Below, in pieces: positions 1 through 6,822 of a stretch of DNA of 64,000 nucleotides; within the stretch, counting starts at the first letter, position 1; every line of letters starts with the position of its first letter. The notes below the pieces were generated by a model. That model searched no databases. It saw nothing but the letters and a program-made list of their open reading frames with translations, and had not been told where the DNA came from. Both the position numbers and the translations under genes were made by a program. Source of the DNA: Devosia sp. (GTDB taxonomy: Bacteria > Pseudomonadota > Alphaproteobacteria > Rhizobiales > Devosiaceae); contig NZ_CP075529.1 in NCBI RefSeq assembly GCF_025809055.1, forward strand, positions 2,467,501-2,531,500. The letters are read 5' to 3'.

Positions 1-181
1 GGGGAGCGGACGGTCTGGTGCTGGCGGAGTTAAGTAAAAAGCTGACATAGGTCGCTTGCCATATTCGAGGCTGGTAGCAGACCAGGAGGTCTCAGGATCT
101 GAAGGAAGAAAAGCCACCGGGACCTTCTCGCCAATGGCTGCCTGCTGTACCACCGTCAACATGGTGACCCGCTCCGCCCAC
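1..181. other. window edge without a callable gene
   Basis: No convincing gene lies here. One plus-strand frame is open from base 3 to a TAG at 48-50 and reads as a plausible protein C-terminus (ending LAELSKKLT). A gene from outside the window may therefore end here, but 15 codons are too few to judge. The rest precedes the stop codon of the minus-strand gene at 182 and shows nothing else. Confidence 0.3.
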
Positions 182-1573
182 TTAAGGGAAGGTGATCAGG
201 GTTTCCGGCTGCAGAGGGCGCTTTCTTGTTCCGGTAATGCGCTGCCAGTCCACTCGCTCCTCGAAATCAAAGGCCGCTTCCGGCGGACTATCGGGAATGA
301 AGTAATGTACGTACACAAATTCCAATGGCTTGCCCCTTGGATCAAAGCGTTTCAGGCTCTTGAGTATCCGCTCTATCCTTGCTGCTTCAGAAGCGTCTCC
401 CTCGACCGCTTCTAGTCCCACATGAATGATCCCAGGCCTGTCCTTGGGAAGCTGGTCCAGAGCCTGAGAGAGTTTTGCGACGACGTCTTTTGCCTTGGCG
501 TTCACCGATGCTTCCGCCGAGCATTTCCATCGCAGGATCAATGCCTGATCGCATTTGCTCATATAGCGGGGCGAACCGTCGACGCTAAACTTGATGGCTT
601 GCAGGTGACTTTCGTGTCGACGGTAGCGGCCGGTTAGAAGCTTTATGACCAAGGTTCCAGCAGCAAGGATTTCATTATCTTCAAGCGCTGTTTGCAGGGG
701 CTCTAAGTCAAGATCGCCGATCACACCGACTGCCATTTCGTCCTGCCAAAGAAGGGAGGGATTGCTCGAATCGAGCCAGTCACGAGCCTTATCGATGAGG
801 TAGCGGTCGGGAACGTCAGACAGTGGAACCTTGAAGTCGACGTTGCCGAAAACGCTTCGTCCCAAACTGGCCATTAGGTCCGATGCAGGATACCATAAAT
901 GACGCATCCGCATGCGCTCGGCCTCGCCGTATTCGCTCGTTTCCATCCGCTTGCATTCTATTGCGTAAGTCACACCTTCCAGAGTGACGTCCAAGTCATG
1001 CGCCTTTTCCCCTCGAGGCTCTTCCTTGAAGGCCACGGCTGCACCGCGCCGTCGGTATGCTGCGGCAACTAACAATTCGAACATCCCGCCGTTGGGTTGC
1101 TTTCGCTCAGGACCGACAAGTCGTCTGACGCGACTTTCTAAGCCGGGCACATCAAGGAGCAGGGGCAAAGATCGGCCAATTTCGCGCAGGACGGGAACAA
1201 TGCGTGAAGCATACATGGGTTCGGAGTTCCATAAGTGGTCAAGCACTGCCTCTGCTTGGAAAAGATACCATCCGAACATATCCGTAGGGTCGAAGAACCG
1301 TCCTTTCTCGTCACCGCTATTGTCCCCGATGGCCGAAGCGTGAAGCCGGACAAATGCAGCGATGCGGCGACGTTCCCAATCGTCGCCAATATAGCTCTTC
1401 AACCAGTCGACTGCCCGTCGCAGATCCCTGTCGTCCTGCCAAAGCCTAGGCTCGGGCGAGCGAAAGAGTTCCGGTGGCAGCGGCACCGGCTCTCCACGTG
1501 CAAGCCTTCTCAGGTCGTCGGTTGTTAAAGGCACGGGTTTGTCCTGGTCGAGCAGCGGTCGCAGAGATAGCAA
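182..1573 (-). CDS. PD-(D/E)XK nuclease-like protein, 463 aa
   Basis: I do not recognise the family, but the middle of the protein carries a PD-(D/E)XK nuclease signature. This is Glu166 in a helix (MFELLVAAAYRRRG), the acidic pair Asp193/Asp195 (HDLDV), then Glu206-Cys-Lys208 (AIECKR) on the next strand. About 150 N-terminal residues and 250 C-terminal residues flank this core and match nothing I know. A TTG at 1571-1573 is the first possible start, since an in-frame TGA lies two codons upstream. Codon use is visibly less G+C-rich than in the housekeeping genes, which suggests horizontal acquisition. No methyltransferase, specificity subunit or helicase is adjacent, so a classical restriction system is not supported. 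A defence or repair nuclease is possible; function unassigned. Confidence 0.7.
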   Translation of the reverse strand: MLSLRPLLDQDKPVPLTTDDLRRLARGEPVPLPPELFRSPEPRLWQDDRDLRRAVDWLKSYIGDDWERRRIAAFVRLHASAIGDNSGDEKGRFFDPTDMFGWYLFQAEAVLDHLWNSEPMYASRIVPVLREIGRSLPLLLDVPGLESRVRRLVGPERKQPNGGMFELLVAAAYRRRGAAVAFKEEPRGEKAHDLDVTLEGVTYAIECKRMETSEYGEAERMRMRHLWYPASDLMASLGRSVFGNVDFKVPLSDVPDRYLIDKARDWLDSSNPSLLWQDEMAVGVIGDLDLEPLQTALEDNEILAAGTLVIKLLTGRYRRHESHLQAIKFSVDGSPRYMSKCDQALILRWKCSAEASVNAKAKDVVAKLSQALDQLPKDRPGIIHVGLEAVEGDASEAARIERILKSLKRFDPRGKPLEFVYVHYFIPDSPPEAAFDFEERVDWQRITGTRKRPLQPETLITFP

Positions 1574-2159
1574 GTCCCATCAGGCGGATAACTTGCACTG
1601 ACGGCCCATCCAGGCCGGTTAGAATCCAAGAACGAGCAAACGATCGTCGTCGACGGCAGCTTCTGTGAAATTACAAAGCTTTGTCAAATGACCGCAATAG
1701 GGCCGGCACCCGCCATGGAGCTGTGCCCGCTTACCATAGGGCGCCCCTTGGCGTTTCGACTGTGCTCAACAATGCCCTGCGGGGATCAACGGCGGGGCAA
1801 ACGGGCATTCATGTGCCGGTGCAGAGCCGAACTGCGTCTTCCCCCTCATGGCTTGCTACAGAGCCGATTCACTCCCTTAAAAGCAAAGGGTGGCAGCTAA
1901 GTCATTCAAATCATTGCGTCTGGGTGGGACACAACCCTTCGAAGGTCAGGGCACATCATCAGTCGTGCGTGTAACGTTTGGATCCCAGGTTTCCGGGGGC
2001 TTTTCGATGGCGACTTGCTACGCATCGTGTGATCTTAGACGAAGAATTTTGCGATGGTCTGCGGATGTTGCGCTCTTGTTTGGAAGACCGAGAACGCGGC
2101 CTCAGGCCGGACCGATTTTTCCAACAAGGCGAATTCATGCGTAAAAGCGTGACCTATGA
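1574..2159. other. 586-bp spacer in the accessory patch
   Basis: This stretch lies between two minus-strand nuclease-like genes. No frame on either strand gives a protein with recognisable motifs, and no tRNA, long repeat or transposon end is visible. Around 2030-2160 one plus-strand frame reads as a mixed, protein-like peptide (EEFCDGLRMLRSCLEDRERG), which could be a decayed gene fragment, but nothing supports a specific identity. Confidence 0.4.
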
Positions 2160-2678
2160 TCAGCCCGGAAGCGTGAACGCCTTCCTGGCAGGCTGGCCAG
2201 GTTCCGGGTGCAACCAAACCTCGATTGGAGCGATATCTGGCATTTCGGCAGCGATGGCTTTGATTAAAGTTTCGGGCAGCCCACCGTAGAACAGGTAGAT
2301 GGCCCGTTCGTAATCGACCCGCTTGAGAAACACATCGAGCGTGCGGAGATCTTTCGCGATTCCGCCGTGTTGCGCATCGGCGTGTTTGACCTCGATGATG
2401 GCATGATTGCCATCCCAGTTGCCCGGGATATGCACCAGCAGGTCAGGAATAGTGTTGTCGGCCTCGAGTGCCTGCAGGGTTTCATGACCGCGCTTATCGA
2501 CCTCGCCATTGAGGGTATAGGCACACGGGTTCGGCCAGCGGCTACGCATCTGGTGATATAGCTCGTAGCAGTAGACCCGCTCCCGATATTTTGGTGAGCT
2601 CTTGTAGATCGGCAATTGCATGAAGCGAGCTTCGATCGCGGCAGTCGCCTTCTCCATGATTTCAGTCAACTGGTCCAT
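2160..2678 (-). CDS. small PD-(D/E)XK nuclease-like protein, 172 aa
   Basis: This is a short protein with the residues expected of a PD-(D/E)XK fold. They are Glu39 in the first helix (YCYELYHQM), Asp79 (TIPDLLVH) and Glu96-Val-Lys98 (AIIEVKHA), followed by an alpha/beta tail. At 172 aa it is close to a minimal nuclease core with no obvious partner domain. It starts at ATG 2678, and an in-frame ATG at 2657 is an alternative. It lies 586 bp from the other nuclease-like gene on the same strand and shares no obvious similarity with it beyond the core signature. Base composition is again lower in G+C than the neighbours. It could be a defence-island or mobile-element nuclease; the exact role is unknown. 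Confidence 0.7.
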   Translation of the reverse strand: MDQLTEIMEKATAAIEARFMQLPIYKSSPKYRERVYCYELYHQMRSRWPNPCAYTLNGEVDKRGHETLQALEADNTIPDLLVHIPGNWDGNHAIIEVKHADAQHGGIAKDLRTLDVFLKRVDYERAIYLFYGGLPETLIKAIAAEMPDIAPIEVWLHPEPGQPARKAFTLPG

Positions 2679-3324
2679 GCCTTCATACTAACTGCTGCGA
2701 GTGAGGGTGTCACTGGAACCGCGCCATCTGGCCCGGCCGAAAAGGCGCATTCTAACAACTCTCAGGTTTCGCGATGGCGGCTGCCTACGCGGCTGCTTTG
2801 GGGAGCGTGCGCAGGACGTCAATCTGGCTGAAATGGGGTCGCTTCCGGCCAGTCGGCTTTCTCACCGCCAAAAATCTTATCCCCGCTTCCCCAACTCCCC
2901 TTATCCTGTGCTCATCACCCCCGCGCGGACGGACTGCAGCGAACTTTGCGGGGGGAGCCGGACGCGGGGAGGTCGCTCTCCTTGCGCGTTCGCGAGACAT
3001 CTTGCCCCGGCGACGAGCGTTCAATGGGGGGTGACTCGGGCCCGAAAAACCGGCGTTCCGGGGCGGCGACGTCTCCACTTCCTTCCCTTCGAGACGCACG
3101 CGCCTCGGGACACGTCCATCCATGCCGGTTGCCCCCAGGGCCCCCGGGGCTTTCCCATGGGCTTTTGCCCCTTCCGGTGCCCGGCATGCCGCAACCGTAC
3201 GCTTCGGTACGGTTTGGCCTTGCCAAAATCCCGCTTTCGGGCGATGACGCTTGCAACAGCGCGCTTTGGCCAAAATGGTCCCGGCCCGGAAGCGCCAAAT
3301 GCCCTCGTGAGGTCCAGAGCCCCA
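2679..3324. promoter_or_regulatory. 646-bp leader region upstream of leuD
   Basis: No gene is supported here, although the leuD frame happens to stay open back to 2701. From about 2880 the sequence becomes G+C-rich with C- and G-runs. A clean hairpin sits at 3193-3214: an 8-bp stem (AACCGTAC/GTACGGTT) with a GCTTCG loop. A second small stem, CCCG-CTTT-CGGG, follows at about 3230-3241. Neither is followed by a T-run, so they look more like leader-RNA structure or a palindromic repeat than a terminator. A GAGG at about 3309-3312 could serve as the leuD ribosome binding site. Confidence 0.4.
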
Positions 3325-3930
3325 ATGGAAAAATTCACCACCCTGACCGGTGTCGCGGCGCCCCTGCCGATCATCAATATCGACACCGATATGATCATCC
3401 CCAAGCAATACCTGAAGACCATCAAGCGCACCGGCCTCGGCACCGCGCTGTTTTCGGAAATGCGCTACAATGAGGATGGCTCGGAAAACCCCGATTTCGT
3501 GCTCAACAAGCCCGCCTATCGCGGCGCGCAGATCGTCATTGCCGGCGACAATTTCGGCTGTGGCTCGAGCCGCGAGCACGCGCCCTGGGCCCTGCTCGAT
3601 TTCGGCATCCGCTGCGTGATCTCCACCAGCTTTGCCGACATTTTCTACAATAACTGCTTCAAAAACGGCATCCTGCCGCTGGTCGTCACCCCCGAACAGC
3701 TCAAACTCCTGCTCGATGATGCCGAGCGCGGCTCCAATGCCACGCTCACCATTGATCTCGAGGCCCAGACCATCAAGGGTCCGGATGGCGGGACACTGCA
3801 TTTCGACATCGACCCGGCCCGCAAGCATATCCTGCTCGAAGGGCTCGACGACATTGCCGGCACTCTCAAATCCGATCCGTCCATCTCCGCCTTCGAGGGC
3901 AAGATGGCATCCGAGCGCCCCTGGCTCTAA
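3325..3930 (+). CDS. leuD: 3-isopropylmalate dehydratase small subunit
   Basis: LeuD pairs with LeuC to isomerise 2-isopropylmalate to 3-isopropylmalate in leucine biosynthesis in the cytosol. The 201-aa length is normal. The swivelling-domain signatures are present: IINIDTDMIIPKQYLK near the start, and GDNFGCGSSREHAPWAL at about residues 73-89. The start ATG 3325 is chosen because the conserved N-terminus begins there; the upstream in-frame extension is non-conserved leader sequence. leuC is not next door in this window, whereas leuB lies 1.3 kb downstream on the same strand, separated by two unrelated genes. Identification is secure. Confidence 0.96.
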   Translation: MEKFTTLTGVAAPLPIINIDTDMIIPKQYLKTIKRTGLGTALFSEMRYNEDGSENPDFVLNKPAYRGAQIVIAGDNFGCGSSREHAPWALLDFGIRCVISTSFADIFYNNCFKNGILPLVVTPEQLKLLLDDAERGSNATLTIDLEAQTIKGPDGGTLHFDIDPARKHILLEGLDDIAGTLKSDPSISAFEGKMASERPWL

Positions 3931-3953
3931 CCTTCACCAGCAGTGAGACACAA

Positions 3954-4349
3954 TTGGTTCAGCGCGTTTCCACCGGCTCCCCCTTCGAGGCTACCTTCGG
4001 CTATTCCCGCGCCGTCCGGCACGAGGACACCGTCTATGTCTCCGGCACCACCGGCTATGATTATGCGTCCATGACCATGCCGGACAGCGTCGGCGAGCAG
4101 GCCAGAAATGCCCTCGCCACCATCGACAAGGCGCTCAAAGAAGCGGGTTCCTCGATCAAGGACACCGTCCGCGTCGTCTATTATGTCGGCGATCGCGCCC
4201 TGGTGGACGAGGTCGTCGCCGCCGTCGGCCCGGTGTTCAAGGATATCCGCCCCGCCGCCTCCATGCTGATCGTCCAGATGATCGAAGCGGGCATGAAGAT
4301 CGAGATCGAAGTCACCGCCCGCATCGGCGCCGCCACCAGCCACGCCTGA
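3954..4349 (+). CDS. RidA (YjgF/YER057c/UK114) family protein
   Basis: A 131-aa single-domain Rid family protein. The family forms trimers, and its RidA branch hydrolyses reactive enamines or imines made by PLP enzymes. The C-terminal signature MKIEIEVTARIG (114-125) is clear. The residue aligned with the catalytic Arg105 of E. coli RidA is Ala102 (context RPAASM), so this is probably a Rid branch without the canonical deaminase activity. Translation appears to start at TTG 3954, 23 nt after leuD, because no ATG is available before residue 40. The spacing suggests co-transcription with leuD. A block of repeats follows directly after the stop codon. Confidence 0.85.
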   Translation: MVQRVSTGSPFEATFGYSRAVRHEDTVYVSGTTGYDYASMTMPDSVGEQARNALATIDKALKEAGSSIKDTVRVVYYVGDRALVDEVVAAVGPVFKDIRPAASMLIVQMIEAGMKIEIEVTARIGAATSHA

Positions 4350-4358
4350 CCCGGGGAC

Positions 4359-4431
4359 TTCATGGTGACGGACCTCATGGTGACAGACCTCATGCGGATA
4401 GACCTCATGGTGAGCCTGTCGAACCACGAGG
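4359..4431. repeat. tandem 15-bp repeat running into a REP-like palindrome
   Basis: Four 15-bp units occur head to tail at 4359-4373, 4374-4388, 4389-4403 and 4404-4418, with consensus CTCATGGTGACAGAC. The second is nearly identical to the first, the third is diverged, and the fourth merges into an imperfect palindrome at 4403-4431. In that palindrome CCTCATGGT pairs with ACCACGAGG (8 of 9) around a GAGCCTGTCGA core. I recall this palindrome as an interspersed element in Devosia- and Sphingomonas-type genomes. The tandem units look like a local amplification of its left arm. It sits just downstream of the RidA-like gene. Confidence 0.8.
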
Positions 4432-4501
4432 TCGCAGTCACCGCGCCATCGGCCGCGCCTCTTGGCGGGCTCAAGGTGCGGGCTTTGCGAAAGTCCTGGC
4501 C

Positions 4502-5140
4502 GTGACGGGAAAACAGGTTGCCCTTATCATGCACGCAGCGCTCCTCATCGGGGCGCTGTTTTTCCTCGTGCCCGCGCTCACCGCCTGGGACCTGCGGGCG
4601 GGCTACCTCTTCACGCTCACCTTCTATTGGCTGTTCTTCTGCCTGCCGGTCATCGGCTGGCATGCCCTATCCGGCAATGACGGACGGCTGTTTTCCGAAA
4701 AGCTGCCCTGGCGCGATTGGTGGATCATTCCCCTGCTGCTCCTCCAGGTGAGCGTCGTCGCCGTGGTCAATTTCGCGCCCAATACCGCCATGCTCAGCCA
4801 CGGCGGCATGTACCTGGCGCTGCTCATTGCCCTGATCAACGGCCCGCTCGAGGAAATCGCCTGGCGCGGCGGCTTTCTCGCCACCTTCCGCGACCGCCCC
4901 CGCCTGGGCTTCTGGCTGGGTCTGGGCCTGTTCACCCTCTGGCATGTGCCCCTGGCCCTGGCCGCCGGCCTTGTCTATGACGGCGGTGCCGCAGCCCTGA
5001 TCGGCGGCGCGGCAGTGCTGGGTCTGTTCTGGGCCTGGATCACCTGGCGCACCGGCTCGGTTTTCTATACCGCCATCGCCCATGCCCTGACCAATATCTT
5101 CGCCTTCTGGGTGCTGTTTGACAGGAACGGATTCGTCTGA
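4502..5140 (+). CDS. CPBP family intramembrane metalloprotease
   Basis: A 212-aa, strongly hydrophobic protein with about six membrane segments. It carries the CPBP (Abi/Rce1-like) motifs: Glu117-Glu118 with Arg122 (EEIAWRG), a second-motif histidine at 148 (FTLWH), and a C-terminal HALTN near residue 199. Members are membrane-embedded metalloproteases or scaffolds, some linked to prenyl-protein processing or bacteriocin self-immunity; the substrate here is unknown. The start is GTG 4502, with an in-frame ATG at 4529 as an alternative. It is on the same strand as leuD and leuB, but the repeats at 4359-4431 lie in between, so it may not share their transcript. Confidence 0.85.
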   Translation: MTGKQVALIMHAALLIGALFFLVPALTAWDLRAGYLFTLTFYWLFFCLPVIGWHALSGNDGRLFSEKLPWRDWWIIPLLLLQVSVVAVVNFAPNTAMLSHGGMYLALLIALINGPLEEIAWRGGFLATFRDRPRLGFWLGLGLFTLWHVPLALAAGLVYDGGAAALIGGAAVLGLFWAWITWRTGSVFYTAIAHALTNIFAFWVLFDRNGFV

Positions 5141-5218
5141 AGTCGCCTTGCGCAAAGGACCAAAATCCCGCTATGTGCGCCCAAGTGTACCCACCAGTAC
5201 GGCAAGGAGCTCCCGACC

Positions 5219-6319
5219 ATGGCCACCCATTCCCTTTTCCTTCTGCCCGGCGACGGCATCGGCACCGAGATCATGGTCGAGGTGGAAAAGCTCATCGCCT
5301 GGACCAACCAGGAAGGTCTCACCGACTTTTCTACCGATAGTGGCCTGGCCGGGGGCGCGGCCTATGACAAGCATGGCGTCGCCATCACCGACGAAGACGT
5401 CGCGAAGGCCAAGGCCGCCGATGCGGTGATCTTCGGCGCCGTTGGCGGTCCCAAATGGGACAATGTCCCCTATGAGCACCGGCCCGAGGCTGCCCTGCTG
5501 CGTCTGCGCAAGGAACTGGCCGTCTTCGCCAATCTCAGGCCCGCCATCTGCTACCCGGCCCTTGCCGAAGCCTCTTCGCTCAAGAAGGAGCTGGTCGAAG
5601 GTCTCGATATCCTCATCGTCCGCGAATTGACCGGCGGCGTCTATTTCGGCGAGCCCAAGACCATCACCGATCTCGGCGACGGGCAGAAGCGCGCCATCGA
5701 TACCCAGGTCTATGAGACTTACGAAATCGACCGCATCGCCCGCGTCGCCTTCGATCTGGCCCGCACCCGCGGCTCAAAGGTCCACTCGGCCGACAAGAAG
5801 AACGTCATGAAGTCCGGCGTGCTCTGGGACGAAGTCGTCAAGGGCGTTGCCAAGGATTATCCCGATGTGGAGCTGCATCACATCCTGGCCGACAACGCCG
5901 CCATGCAACTGGTCCGCACACCCAAGCAGTTCGACGTCATGGTCACCGATAACCTCTTCGGCGACATTCTTTCGGACGTCGCTGCAATGCTGACCGGCTC
6001 GCTGGGCATGTTGCCCTCCGCCTCGCTCGGCGCACCCGACCCCGTCACCGGCAAGCGCAAGGCCTTCTACGAGCCCGTCCATGGCTCGGCCCCCGACATT
6101 GCCGGCAAGGGCATCGCCAACCCCATCGCCATGATTGCCAGCTTCGCCATGGCCCTGCGCTATTCGTTCAACATGATCGAACTGGCTGACCGGGTCGAAG
6201 GCGCCATCGCCGCCGTGCTCGGCGACGGGTTGCGGACCGGCGATATTGCCCAGGACAACCGCAAGACTGTCGGCACCGAGGAAATGGGCGCTGCGATTCT
6301 GGCGAAGCTGAAGGCTTAA
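5219..6319 (+). CDS. leuB: 3-isopropylmalate dehydrogenase
   Basis: LeuB oxidises and decarboxylates 3-isopropylmalate with NAD+ to 2-oxoisocaproate, the third leucine-specific step. At 366 aa it is full length. The family landmarks are present: the N-terminal GDGIGTEIM, RELTGGVYFGEP, the catalytic Lys region NVMKSGVLWDEV, DNLFGDILSD, and the C-terminal nucleotide-binding EPVHGSAPDIAGKG. ATG 5219 is preceded by a strong AAGGAG ribosome binding site about 11 nt upstream. It converges with rpsP, and a perfect hairpin terminator lies between the two. Identification is secure. Confidence 0.98.
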   Translation: MATHSLFLLPGDGIGTEIMVEVEKLIAWTNQEGLTDFSTDSGLAGGAAYDKHGVAITDEDVAKAKAADAVIFGAVGGPKWDNVPYEHRPEAALLRLRKELAVFANLRPAICYPALAEASSLKKELVEGLDILIVRELTGGVYFGEPKTITDLGDGQKRAIDTQVYETYEIDRIARVAFDLARTRGSKVHSADKKNVMKSGVLWDEVVKGVAKDYPDVELHHILADNAAMQLVRTPKQFDVMVTDNLFGDILSDVAAMLTGSLGMLPSASLGAPDPVTGKRKAFYEPVHGSAPDIAGKGIANPIAMIASFAMALRYSFNMIELADRVEGAIAAVLGDGLRTGDIAQDNRKTVGTEEMGAAILAKLKA

Positions 6320-6342
6320 CTTCGGTTTTCCAGCATCAGCGC

Positions 6343-6376
6343 AAAAAATATCCCCGGTCACCAGACCGGGGATATT
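6343..6376 (-). terminator. Rho-independent terminator of ffh-rpsP, possibly bidirectional
   Basis: A perfect 13-bp stem (6347-6359 with 6364-6376) closes on an ACCA loop. On the minus strand the stem runs straight into a T-run (the A-run at 6343-6348 on the plus strand), so it should terminate the ffh-rpsP transcript. On the plus strand the stem is followed only by GTGTTTCTG, a weaker context that may still help stop leuB transcription. It separates the convergent leuB and rpsP genes. Confidence 0.88.
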
Positions 6377-6402
6377 GTGTTTCTGACCAAAGGCCGCCGA
6401 AC

Positions 6403-6777
6403 TTACTCGGCAGTGGCTTCTTCGGCCGGAGCATTGGCGGCAGCTTCGCGGGCAGCCTTTTCTTCAGCGCGTTCCTTGGCCTTTTCGCCGGGCACGCCCT
6501 TGTTCGGGTTGTTGCGGGCTTCGCGCTTGAGAAGGCCGGCAGCGTCGAGGAAGCGGGCGACGCGGTCGGTGGCCTGGGCGCCATGCGACAACCAGTGCTT
6601 GGCGCGTTCGGCGTCGAGCACGACGCGGTTTTCAGCGTCCTTGGCCAGCAGCGGGTTGAAGGTGCCCAGCTTCTCGATGAAGCGGCCGTCGCGCGGCGAG
6701 CGGGCGTCGGCGATGACGATGTGGTAGAAGGGGCGCTTCTTGGTGCCGGCGCGGGCAAGGCGGATCTTGAGAGCCAT
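6403..6777 (-). CDS. rpsP: 30S ribosomal protein S16
   Basis: S16 is a small-subunit ribosomal protein that helps fold the 5' domain of 16S rRNA. The conserved core is complete: MALKIRLARAGTKKRPFYHI, then SPRDGRFIEKLGTFNPL, then LSHGAQATDRV. An Ala/Glu-rich tail of about 40 residues, typical of Rhizobiales, extends the protein to 124 aa. It starts 45 nt after ffh on the same strand, so the two are probably one transcript. The usual downstream rimM and trmD genes are absent; a terminator follows immediately. Confidence 0.97.
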   Translation of the reverse strand: MALKIRLARAGTKKRPFYHIVIADARSPRDGRFIEKLGTFNPLLAKDAENRVVLDAERAKHWLSHGAQATDRVARFLDAAGLLKREARNNPNKGVPGEKAKERAEEKAAREAAANAPAEEATAE

Positions 6778-6822
6778 TTGTAAGTCCTGTCAGTAAAGTC
6801 GGTTGAAGTCGGTTGGGTTCGG

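Noticed and set aside
3..50. 3' end of a coding gene
   Set aside because: Only 15 codons are visible. The frame is suggestive, but it is too short to support a call.
182..2678. Complete restriction-modification system
   Set aside because: No methyltransferase, specificity or helicase gene is present in the window beside the nuclease-like genes.
2701..3324. N-terminal extension of leuD by 208 codons
   Set aside because: The frame stays open but the extra residues are not conserved, and LeuD homologues start at the MEKFTTLTGVAAPLP sequence (ATG 3325).
2785..3828. 347-codon minus-strand open frame over leuD
   Set aside because: It lies antisense to leuD and in G+C-rich leader sequence; composition is typical of shadow frames.
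4359..4431. CRISPR array
   Set aside because: The units are 15 bp, directly abutting, with no spacers and no cas genes nearby.
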